From contig NC_037647.1 in assembly GCF_003254395.2 (NCBI RefSeq), positions 2,830,350 through 2,894,349 of the forward strand: DNA of 64,000 nt. The letters are read 5' to 3'. The position numbers were made by a program, and so were the translations under genes. Source of the stretch: Apis mellifera (lineage: Eukaryota; Arthropoda; Insecta; Hymenoptera; Apidae). Shown in pieces: positions 10,435-19,438 of this stretch. The notes below the pieces were generated by a model, which saw nothing but the letters and a program-made list of their open reading frames with translations, was not told where the DNA came from and made no database searches. Numbering within the stretch: position 1 is the first letter of the stretch; the number at the start of each line of letters is the position of its first letter.

Positions 10435-10709
10435 GTCTTCTTGTGCTTCGCGTTTTTGATTAATAATGTTTAGTAATTTTTTAGTGCCAAAACATATAAC
10501 AATTATTGTATTAGTATAATATATTTGTTATTAATTTGAATTTCTAAAATGAATTCTTGTAGAGAGTAACATTTCAAGTTATTTGATCAATTTGATTATT
10601 GTGATTTTTATATAATAATTTTATAACTTCAATATGAGTTGCAACATCTGTAGATAATAAAATTCAATTTTCTCCGTACAAATATGAATTAAATTTTATG
10701 CAAGAAGAC
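10435..10709 (+). ncRNA. Conserved long-range stem H3, right copy
   Basis: GTCTTCTTG (10435-10443) pairs with CAAGAAGAC (10701-10709), and two G-U pairs extend it inward. The 257-nt loop is AT-rich and unrelated to the left loop. The outer G-C replaces the A-U of the left copy. TCGCGACAGGTAGATTT follows in both copies, which supports true homology. Confidence 0.7.
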
Positions 10710-10733
10710 ATTTCGCGACAGGTAGATTTTAGA

Positions 10734-10788
10734 ATCAGAGCAATAAATTTTGAATATTATTTTTGTGGCTTTGAAAATATGCTCTGAT
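10734..10788 (+). ncRNA. Conserved hairpin H4, right copy
   Basis: ATCAGAGCA pairs with TGCTCTGAT over 9 bp. Two pairs are G-C where the left copy has A-U. The conserved GATGAAGGAATCGCCTGAG begins at the 3' edge of the stem. The loop sequences do not align. Confidence 0.75.
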
Positions 10789-11056
10789 GAAGGAATCGCC
10801 TGAGGGTATTTCTATTAACATTTATGTTAAATTACAATGAATTCTTCTTTAAATTCAATATTAAAAATTTAATATGCTAAAATTTCAATAATTTATTCAA
10901 TTAATAAAATAAAATATAAAGTAGAGTCACAAATAAATTGAAATATAATAAGATAATTTAAATTATAATGCAAAATCAAAGAATATTAGCTCGTTAGATA
11001 CAAAATACAATATATTAATATCTTTTTAGCTGAGGATTTTCAGGTTTAACCCTTTC

Positions 11057-11125
11057 CATGTTCACTGCCAGGAACTCACTCACGTGCCCAGGTGTTACTT
11101 GAGTGAGGAAGAGGCAATGGGCATG
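11057..11125 (+). ncRNA. Conserved hairpin H5, right copy
   Basis: The outer stem 11057-11069 with 11113-11125 has 12 of 13 pairs, two of them G-U. A symmetric purine-rich 5x5 internal loop (AGGAA and GAAGA) separates it from an inner perfect stem, CTCACTCA with TGAGTGAG (11075-11082 with 11100-11107). The 17-nt loop matches the left copy exactly. Confidence 0.7.
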
Positions 11126-11129
11126 ATGA

Positions 11130-11290
11130 CCTTAGTTCATAAGCTAATACAAATTTTTAGCGACTGATGATGTGTTAGTGTATCGTGCACGACGTATTTT
11201 CCACATTGTGTATGTGTGGTCAGGCTGTGGAATTGCGTCGTTTCAATTACTATTTCTTTCACCATTCAATTACAGTTTACAATCACATTT
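11130..11290 (+). ncRNA. Conserved 3' block of the right copy
   Basis: This aligns with about 120-245 read on the minus strand. Shared pieces include GATGACC, GCGACTGA, a CGTGCACGA palindrome, TTTTCCACATTGTGT and GGCTGTGGAATTGC. TTCCACA and TGTGGAA form a 7-bp stem in both copies. Alignment fades after about 11290. Confidence 0.6.
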
Positions 11291-11558
11291 GCAATTAAAT
11301 ATTGCGAATAAGTAATAAATAGCAAGATTACTAATCTTTACTCTCAAATTATAATAATGGTACAATTTTGATTCACAATAAGAGTACTGTTTAGTCTTAA
11401 CTAATATTTTAGAAAACATTATATATTCATAAATATTGAAAATTAAAATATAGATACACGTGTTTTTGAGATCACGTTTCACGCAATGATCATTAGCCAT
11501 CGTCAGTCGATTTCAGGAAAATGGTACGTAAAGTTAGAGTGTGCGAGTAGTGTGCCAA

Positions 11559-11619
11559 GCCCGGGTGTCGGAGGCGTCCCGGGACGTTTTCCCTAGTGTA
11601 GGTTTTTGCGCCCGGGTGT
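11559..11619 (+). other. GC-rich patch with palindrome and repeats
   Basis: GCCCGGGTGT occurs twice (11559-11568 and 11610-11619) around a perfect 12-bp palindrome CGTCCCGGGACG at 11575-11586. It lies 3' of an acceptor-like GATTTCAG (about 11516). Function is unknown. Confidence 0.35.
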
Positions 11620-11748
11620 TATGCGTGAGAATCGTGGAATGAATGTGTTGGTATGCCTGTTTTGCCATATTTTTTAAATATAGGGTTAGGTAGGATAGGT
11701 AGTATACTTCTGGTGTGTCTGTTAGATTATAAGTAGGTAGGGCTGGGC

Positions 11749-11797
11749 AGGTTGTCACAGTCTCTGATCGGGTAGGCGCGTTTTCGCGTGACAATCT
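11749..11797 (+). ncRNA. 10-bp hairpin before the miRNA-like hairpin
   Basis: AGGTTGTCAC (11749-11758) pairs with GTGACAATCT (11788-11797) with one G-U. Inside, CGCG-TTTT-CGCG can form a second stem. It ends just upstream of a TGTTTCAG acceptor-like site and the 11811-11895 hairpin. Confidence 0.45.
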
Positions 11798-11810
11798 GTT
11801 TCAGGAAATA

Positions 11811-11895
11811 AAATTTGAAAAATCGAGGGCGAAGCTGAGACGAATGGACGATAATGCCATTCTTCTCTGGCTTTGTTCATCGATTTTTCGAATTT
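11811..11895 (+). ncRNA. Pre-miRNA-like hairpin
   Basis: An 85-nt hairpin with about 34 pairs. It has 16 contiguous outer pairs (11811-11826 with 11880-11895, one G-U), a small internal loop, CGAAGC with GCTTTG, GAGA with TCTC, and GAATGG with CCATTC around a 9-nt loop. Interruptions are small and nearly symmetric, as in Drosha substrates. I do not recognise either arm as a known insect miRNA. It may be part of a larger RNA. Confidence 0.5.
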
Positions 11896-12146
11896 CGCGG
11901 TCGCGATCGCGATTTGTTTTCGAAACGAACGTTGCGCTCGAGATTCTGTGCATGTATGGAGAACGTTCATTGCGATCGTTGGTCGTCCATGAGCACTTAG
12001 CTTTCGCGATTTAGTCCTTTTTTTCTTTTTTTTTTTTTTTCGATATTCGATTAGTGAATCTCGAGCCTAGATTTAAGTTTCAGCGGGCATTGCGCCCGAA
12101 GGAGGAAGACCGAAGAGGCCCGACAAACTGTCACGAAGAGGGCTGC

Positions 12147-12206
12147 AACGAATGGTTTCTCATTTTTTGGATCTTGTCTCGATCCAAAGAATGGGAAATC
12201 ATTGTT
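12147..12206 (+). ncRNA. Pre-miRNA-like hairpin, 23 contiguous pairs
   Basis: Positions 12151-12173 pair without interruption with 12181-12203 (23 pairs, three of them G-U on the plus strand) around a 7-nt loop TTGTCTC. A one-base bulge then allows three more pairs. This exceeds what chance gives at the local composition and resembles a short pre-miRNA. The overlapping 68-codon open frame is probably incidental. Confidence 0.5.
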
Positions 12207-12321
12207 ACTACTTTGTCATTGTGCTCGTTTTAGTAATACGTAGTATATGTTGTATTGTTTTGGCCAATTTGCATGCTGGCCCATCGTTTATCCAGTCATC
12301 ATGGGCAAGTCGCGATTTTGC

Positions 12322-12985
12322 ATTAGTGTTGCGATTGATTAGTAACGGATTGAATTAGAGTTGCGATAAAATGATGGTCGCGTTTGCTATAGCGTTGCGT
12401 TGAAAAGAATATCGCGATTACTTTTAATTATTTTCATTATAAATTGGTCTATTTTTTATTTTTTCATTTTATTTTTTATATTACACTAAAATTTATTCTA
12501 TTTAATATAATTATGATTTATGATATCGTAATATTTAAAGTAGTTTTTTTGATTTATAGAATAATAGTAAATTTTTTATTAAATTCATTTGAAGAATTAG
12601 TGTTGCGTTGATAAGTAATCGCGTTTTTTATAGTGTTGCGTTTATTTGCCCAAATTGCCCATATTTCTTCCACTTGGACTGTGGAAGTACGTTCCAGCTC
12701 CTGAATCACCTATTACAGCCAAAAGGGCTGTACAAAGGGTGATCGTACGACGGCAGTCTCTGACTATGGCTGCAATCTTCCGCTATTAGTGTTGCGTGTA
12801 TAATAGAATATGAGTGCATAAATTAGTTTATTAGAGTTTAGTATATGTTTTCGCGAGTCTTTTATCTTTTTTTTTCTTTTTTTTCTTTTTTTACCGTTTT
12901 TTTGTTGATGAAGAATTGCATTGAAAATATATTAAAGCACTCTTCGCGTTTTCTTTTGAGATTTTCAGTATATTAGTGTTGCGAA
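12322..12985 (+). repeat. Dispersed TTAGTGTTGCG motif
   Basis: TTAGTGTTGCG or close variants occur at about 12323, 12356, 12389, 12597, 12632, 12784 and 12972, all on the plus strand, often followed by TTGATAAGTAA-like or TCGCG sequence. The motif resembles the TCAGTGTTTG of the upstream units but is not identical. Spacing is irregular, so this is not a simple tandem repeat. Confidence 0.5.
12667..12748 (+). ncRNA. Multi-hairpin structured segment
   Basis: CTTCCAC/GTGGAAG (7 bp, 12667-12687) is followed by a stem-loop of ATCACC/GGTGAT and ACAGCC/GGCTGT (12705-12743) with a small internal loop. TACG/CGTA can close it. It is distinctly GC-richer than its surroundings. It resembles a folded RNA domain of unknown class. 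Confidence 0.45.
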
Positions 12986-12997
12986 ATGAAAAAAAAT

Positions 12998-13062
12998 TCC
13001 ACTCACGGATTGTTCGGGTTTATATTGAGTGGATAATTATTTTGGTAACCCTTCTAGTTACC
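12998..13062 (+). ncRNA. Two adjacent hairpins
   Basis: TCCACTCA/TGAGTGGA (12998-13005 with 13026-13033) is followed by GGTAAC/GTTACC (13044-13049 with 13057-13062). Both stems are perfect. They directly follow the last TTAGTGTTGCG motif. Confidence 0.4.
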
Positions 13063-13705
13063 TTTTCGTCGTTTTTCTCATTTCAGCACCTCCTTATTAA
13101 GAGCGTTTGTTATTAAAAATATTTTTAATTATTAATTATTAATGTTATTAAAAATATTTTTAATTATTAAAAATATCGTTCAAAAATGTATTTTGTTTCT
13201 TATCTTTCATTTAAAATCATGAATTGCTTAACAACATTTTGATAATTTGATTTTTTTTTCAATTAATATTTCTTTTCTTACATGTAAATTATTTTTTAAT
13301 TACTAATCTAATAATTAAATTGAGTTTGTTACAGGTATGGATTGAAGAAAATAAATAAGAAAAACTAGATGATAGACACGAAATGATGTGTGATCCTCAT
13401 TTGTTAGAAACTTATTACCTTTGTTATTAAATTTTTACTAATTCTATTGTATAATCTGTTTCAGGAATTTTCCTCAGCTTTCAATGGAATGGATTACATC
13501 TCATCATCCGATAAATAGTCTAATTTTCATATTAGATAGGTTATAGTAGATTGTTCTTTTTGATAGATAGATGGGATTTATAAACGATGTTCTGTTCTTC
13601 TTATATATATTAAAAAAGGCAGTCTCGCCTTCCCTACTCTGATTCGTTTTCCAAACCTATATTTCCTATTTTTTTCAAGGCAATGCCTTAACCTTAATTT
13701 CCTTC

Positions 13706-13739
13706 TCACTATAAACAAGTACATGATACTTGATAGTGA
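13706..13739. ncRNA. 13-bp hairpin with a three-base bulge
   Basis: TCACTAT plus CAAGTA pair with TACTTG plus ATAGTGA around CATGA, with AAA bulged out. Two small AAGGC/GCCTT hairpins lie just upstream (about 13617-13636 and 13676-13690). Strand is undetermined. Confidence 0.35.
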
Positions 13740-14170
13740 TTTTGTTCACTAATCATCATTGATATATCTTAATTTGTACTTTCCTCTTGCCACATGTGGT
13801 TTATGTCGTAAATTTTTTTGAAAATTGTGTATCATCAGTGTGAATGATGAATGTGGATATGAAGAGAATTTGTTATATTTTCAATAAGCAAAGCATATAA
13901 CAAACAAAATGTTGAATTAATTTCTATCGATAAGGAAATATGAAAAGAATTTTTAGAATAAGTAAAATATTAATGTTATTGTTTTAAATTTATTTCAGGA
14001 TTTTTTGCAGAAGCATTTTTAGAAGATTATGATTCAAGAAAATGGATTTAGAATTAAATGCATGCACAGCTAAAGGTATTAATAAATAAAGTAGTGTATT
14101 GTAAAAAAGTATATAATAAAATATAAATAAGTAGATGAGTTAAAATGGTGTGTAGTGCTTTCTGGGGAGC

Positions 14171-14225
14171 TTATTTTGCCTTTTTTGCTTATTTTGCTTA
14201 TTTTGCTTATTTTGCTTATTTTCTT
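14171..14225. repeat. TTTTGCTTA 9-bp tandem repeat
   Basis: About four to five copies of TTTTGCTTA in a row, followed by pyrimidine-rich sequence that could serve as a polypyrimidine tract. Confidence 0.8.
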
Positions 14226-14513
14226 TACTTTTTTCTTTCTTTTTTTTTTCTTTTTTTCTTAAGCTTTTTACTATCAATCATTTTTCATTTTCATATCGAT
14301 GGAAGTGTAAAATATTGATAGAAATCTCTTAATTTTAATTTTATTTTTAGGTTTAGTCTTCCGCGTCGGTTTTCTTTACAGCTCCTTTTGGTATTCGTGT
14401 TGCACAACGATCAAAAGTTTGAACGTTTTGCAAACATATATCATATAAAGGAGAATTGTGAATAAATAAATTTTCGTGCAAAAGGAGGGTGGATGGGACG
14501 TCGTGGTCAGGGT

Positions 14514-14552
14514 GGGTCTCCAATTCGCAGCAACCTCCAAGCGGTGAGACCT
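14514..14552 (+). ncRNA. GGTCTC/GAGACC hairpin, partner of 1948-1984
   Basis: GGTCTC pairs with GAGACC and a G-U extends the stem. The interior AACCTCC and GGTGAGACC match the minus strand of 1948-1984. It lies 3' of an acceptor-like TTTTCTTTACAG at about 14382. Confidence 0.45.
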
Positions 14553-14559
14553 GGAAATC

Positions 14560-15950
14560 ATATTATTTAATATACAATATATAATTATATCATCGTATAG
14601 TTAATTTATCCATAATATAATTATATATTTTATAAGAAATAATATGAGCTAATTGGCTGCGATCGCGATTATATTTTTCATGGATACTTTTTTTTATTTT
14701 TTAAAGTGATAAATAATATTCTCGTTTTAAACTTTAAAATTATAAAGTGTAAGATTTTTTTTTCTTTTTATCTTTGTGTGATAATATTGTGTATGTAGTT
14801 AGGATGTATTATGTTAGATGGCGTATCTCCTTTTTTTTTTAGTGGTATTTCAGATATCTCCTTAAAAAAATATTTTTTTAAAAACATTACAAAAATAGCA
14901 ATAATACTTAATTCTGATTCTATTTTATCCAGTTTTAGAGAATAATTTTTTTTTATGATTCAATTATTTTAGTTTTTAATTTTTACTAATATAAAATATA
15001 ATTTTATTTTTCTTTTTTATGATGTTTCTTATAAAAATATTTATAAATATTTCTTAATATAAATTTTATTTTTAAATTTAATTTTATGTATCATTTTTTT
15101 TTACTTTTTTTGTAATAACATTTTTAATTTATTGATTGTCGAATAAGTAGAATTTTCTTTTATCTTTAATATTTTTTTTTAATAATGTTTCAGCATATTA
15201 CCGCTTCAGCATGGCAGTCAGTTAATAAATATGTCTCTAAATTATTGTATAATTTGTGATCTATGGTTATAATCTTTTGTTGTACTGAATCGATAATGTA
15301 GTGTATGATAGAAAAATGATAAAGAAATTATTTGATTTTCAAATTCTCATAACCAAAAAGTGCATTGAATAAGAAATCTACATTATAATTTGTCTGTGGT
15401 ATTACTACCCTTTAGAATCGTATTTGAATATGTATTAAGTTATGCTATATAAAATACAAATAATTTTTACTTTTATATTTATGCACCATATATAATATTA
15501 CAAATACTTAAAAATATAGTAAAACATTTTAATTATAAATAATATATTTTATCATTAACTTTTAATATGTTAATGACCGTGTTGTTTTACTAATCTTATA
15601 TCTCAAATATAAAAAAGAATATGTACATTTTATAATATTAGTAATATTTTAATAAGCATTAATACAAAACAAATAATATAGAATCGTATGTAAATGTTAA
15701 TAATACAAATCCATAAAATAAGCAATAATTTTATACATTTATCCCGCTATTTATCCGGATGATTTAAAATTATTTTTGCAGTGGTGGTGACCTCCTGTGG
15801 TAGATAGAATATTCGCAATTGAAGACTTTTGTGATTACCGCTAATTACAATGAAGATGCGGTCATATTAGTAAATGTTATTTGATCTATTCAGTCTTATG
15901 ATCGAACGCAAAGTGCAAAGTTACCCTGATGCTTCTGCGTGTTGCTCTGT
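14560..15950. other. AT-rich intergenic stretch before Rab10
   Basis: Mostly AT-rich. One acceptor-like TGTTTCAG near 15192 is followed by a short GC-richer piece and AATAAA near 15224, which could be the last exon of the upstream noncoding transcript. Nothing else is recognisable. Confidence 0.35.
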
Positions 15951-15959
15951 TGTGTGACG

Positions 15960-16167
15960 TCGTATTGTCTTTTAATAGTCAGCCCCTGTGACCGGTTTTT
16001 CCGTCGTTAACGAGACACTGAGACGCGCCCTCGTCCGACCTTGAAACCTATAATCGTTCATAGCGTTCGATGTTTGAAATATTATCTGGAAAACTGTTAA
16101 TTGTGCTCTACGGATTTGAATCTTTTTTGTTTTCTTCGGCGCCTCGTTAACGCAGAGCAACAGTGAA
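15960..16167 (+). promoter_or_regulatory. Rab10 promoter / 5' UTR region
   Basis: GC content and CpG rise sharply about 200 bp before the Rab10 start codon, as is usual for housekeeping promoters in this genome. I see no clear TATA box. The exact start site is not determined. Confidence 0.4.
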
Positions 16168-17283
16168 ATGGCGAAAAAGACATACGATCTGTTGTTCAAG
16201 TTATTGCTAATTGGTGATTCCGGAGTTGGCAAAACTTGTATATTGTTTAGATTTTCTGATGATGCTTTTTCAACAACATTTATTTCTACCATAGGTAGGA
16301 GAACCGTTATGAATAATAATTATTCATACATTTCTTAAATCAAACCGTTATTTTATAAATTCTTTTCATTATAGTAGGTTATGCTACTAAGACAAAAATA
16401 TGATATTGTAAATTGAAAATAAATGAATAATTGAATATTGAAATATAATTATTTTTTTATTTTGTTAAGTATATAAAAGAATTTATATTTCTAAAACAAT
16501 TGTTTGACAATATTGTTGTCAAAATTGATTGTTTTATATAAATAAATGTTAATATATTGTGAAGTATGTTGCATAAATAAACAATATACTTTTTGTTACT
16601 TAGGTATTGATTTTAAAATCAAGACAGTGGAATTAAGAGGAAAGAAAATCAAGTTACAAATATGGTAAGTTATAGATATATTAAAATTTGTTAAACAATC
16701 TTTAATGTATGTATTTTCAGGGATACAGCTGGTCAAGAAAGATTTCATACTATTACTACCTCATATTACAGAGGTGCAATGGGTATTATGCTTGTTTATG
16801 ATATTACTAATGAAAAAACATTTGAAAATATTGTTAAATGGTTAAGAAATATTGATGAAGTAAGTATTGTAATAAATTTTTTATTACATATAATAGATAA
16901 TAATAGATTATTTACATTTTTAAAATTATCATTTTAGCATGCAAACGAAGATGTGGAAAAAATGATATTGGGAAACAAAAGTGATATGGAAGACAAACGT
17001 GTTGTTAGCACAGAAAGAGGAGAGGCGGTAAAGTAGTACTTATTTAAATTATATATAAGTTATAAATATCACAAAGTAAATTAATATTTTCTTTTAGATA
17101 GCAAGAGAGCATGGAATTAGATTTATGGAAACATCTGCAAAAGCAAATATTAACATTGATCGTGCATTTAGTGAATTAGCTGAAGCAATATTGGAAAAAA
17201 CTCATGGAAAAGAACCACAAGATGCTCCTGATAGAGTAACAGTTGATCGAAGGGTGGAAAGAAATTCTAATCGGTGCTGCTAA
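16168..17283 (+). CDS. Rab10: Rab10 small GTPase
   Basis: Five coding exons: 16168-16294, 16604-16664, 16721-16859, 16938-17027 and 17098-17283. All have GT-AG introns (the second only 56 nt), and together they encode exactly 200 residues, the length of vertebrate Rab10. Visible motifs are P-loop GDSGVGKT (16-23), switch I threonine 41 in FISTIG, DTAGQE (64-69), NKSD (122-125, where NKCD is usual), ETSAK (150-154) and a C-terminal Cys-Cys (199-200) for double geranylgeranylation. The N-terminus MAKKTYDLLFKLLLIGDSG is typical of Rab8/Rab10, and FISTIGIDFKIKTVEL favours Rab10. Rab10 cycles between GTP and GDP and drives exocytic, basolateral and ER-related membrane traffic. It is convergent with the TMBIM gene. 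Confidence 0.93.
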
Positions 17284-18935
17284 TCTTATATTATTTATTT
17301 TAATGGCGCATAATATAATATATATCAGCTCGTGCCACTCAAAATAGATTTGTGGATAGATTTAGAGCATAATTTAAAGCATAATAGTATAATTAAACTC
17401 TTCACAACACTGCCTAATTCAAATTCGATTGAAGTTATTTGATGAAATTTCTAATAAAAATATATTTAAATTTAATTCAAAGTATAAAACAAAAAAGATA
17501 ATTCTAATTTGAAAGTGAAGTTTTTTAATTATACCTGGATTTTTTTTAAAAGGGTGGGTTATAAATGCTGTTTGTCACATATATGATTGTACTTATAAAT
17601 GTGTCTATTGCATGTATACCAAGCATTAAAGCTCTATCATAATTTTTATAATGAAAAAAAAAATCAATAATATATATTTCTGATAGAGCTTTATTTTCCA
17701 TGTAAAATTCCATGCATTGTTCCACGAACAAAGTCAACTAGGAATTTGTTTGTTATGAGGCTGCAATTTGTTACCATAATGAGAAAAGTGAGAATGAATG
17801 TGGACGTCTTTTGATCTTAAAAAAACTTAAGTGAATATTGAATGCTTTTTCATACGGTCATTGCACTATATATGCTTATTTACATCTTAAGTTGAATTTT
17901 GAAAGCTTAAAAGTCAAGAGCTTTTATCCTATTTGTGTAAGACTAATTTACTACAAATATAAATATTCACGATTTCGAAATAAATGTTTTTATTTCCCTT
18001 TGCAATAAATATAAATTATAATAACAGATAGTGAATAAGGAAAGTGATTTTATCATTATATATCATTACATAAAGAAATAATTATTGATAATAATTATAT
18101 ATACATGTAATATTATTACTTACATTATTATATTATAATACTATATATTTATATGTTTACATATCACAGCCAAATCATTGCAATATCAAAAGTAAAACGA
18201 AGTTGTATAATAAAAAAAAAAAATAGTAATACTATTTAATACTTTGAAATTTTTATTTTATTATGCAAATATGTTCAAATAATATAATATCTATTTTCTA
18301 ACACATATAATGAATAAATACATGTATACATTATTAGGATAATTTAGAATTATATTTAAGTGTTATAACTATATCTAACGCACATTAATATCATCAAAAT
18401 GTATTTCATATTATATATTGCAACAATTAAATCAATTATTTATTGGATATTCGGAATTCATAGTCTTAAATAATAATAATAAACCGTTTTTTACAAAATA
18501 AAATATATTTGTTTAAGTAAGTTTAATGAAAACGAAAATAATACTTTCTTTTAATAAAAAAGATGAATTGAAATTCATGAGTAAATATATAAATTGTGTT
18601 TAGGTTTTTTATAAGCCTATTTATATTCTTAATTATATAACAATTGGCTTATTTTTTTTTAATAGATTTTTTAATAGGAATTATTTGTCTTATAAGACTA
18701 GATATTCAACTTTAAAATAATATAATTTTTCTCTGTGTTATTTATACTTTGAAAATTGTGTAAAAGCTATTATTCCATAGAAATTATTGCCTCTCTGCTA
18801 CTTTTTTATCTTTCATTGTTTTTGTAATGTACTCTCTATATACAAATAAAAGAGAGTCAAAATAGAACAATGATGAATGAAAGCATTTTGCATTAAACAT
18901 TAATTCGGCAACAAAAAAAATATATTTTATAATAT
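17284..18935. other. 3' flanks of two convergent genes
   Basis: This stretch lies between the Rab10 stop and the TMBIM stop. It is AT-rich, with plus-strand AATAAA signals near 17978 and 18004 that suit Rab10 polyadenylation. Long 3' UTRs from either side may meet here. No open frame of interest. Confidence 0.5.
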
Positions 18936-19389
18936 TTAATTTCGCGAAGAACCAATAATTGTTAAAATATAAAGAAAAATATTGATAATATCTATATAAA
19001 GGTTTAGTGCTGCAAAGATATATTCTTCTGGAGAAATGGAATACTTATGTTTACCACCGATCATTACTTGTGTATCATAAATCAAATAAATAGAGAAAAG
19101 TAAAGCTCCAATCGATGCATATACAAGTGTCATAATTTTTCCATGCCATATCATTGCAAATATTCCAAACACTACAAAAATTAGTAATGCAACAAAGAGA
19201 ATGCTATTAAGACCAGTGAAATCAAATTTTGTTTGAAATGCGAATAATGTTAATCCAAGACAAACAACTGAAGTAATTCCAGCAGCCAATAGTACCTGTA
19301 AGTATAAAAAAAATATTTCATTTTTATTTAATAAGAAATATAAATTAAAAAACATTAATGTATTATGCATATATATCTATGTTATAATA

Positions 19390-19438
<49 letters not shown>

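Noticed and set aside
10786..10806. TGATGA followed by CTGA read as C and D boxes of a snoRNA
   Set aside because: The two boxes are only about nine bases apart and in a stem-flanking context, too close for a box C/D snoRNA. A C'/D' pair is possible but no terminal boxes were found.
1..11290. Inverted arms as terminal repeats of one large DNA transposon
   Set aside because: No transposase-like frame, no short perfect termini, and the arms diverge everywhere except in stems and splice-like sites. A decayed element cannot be fully excluded because the left end lies outside the window.
11681..11700. TAGGGTTAGGTAGG as a telomere-like repeat or telomerase RNA template
   Set aside because: Only one imperfect copy, with no TTAGG array and no template-like CCTAACCTAA on either strand.
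16168..16292. 106-codon minus-strand frame at 15972-16292
   Set aside because: It is the antisense shadow of the first Rab10 exon and its upstream region.
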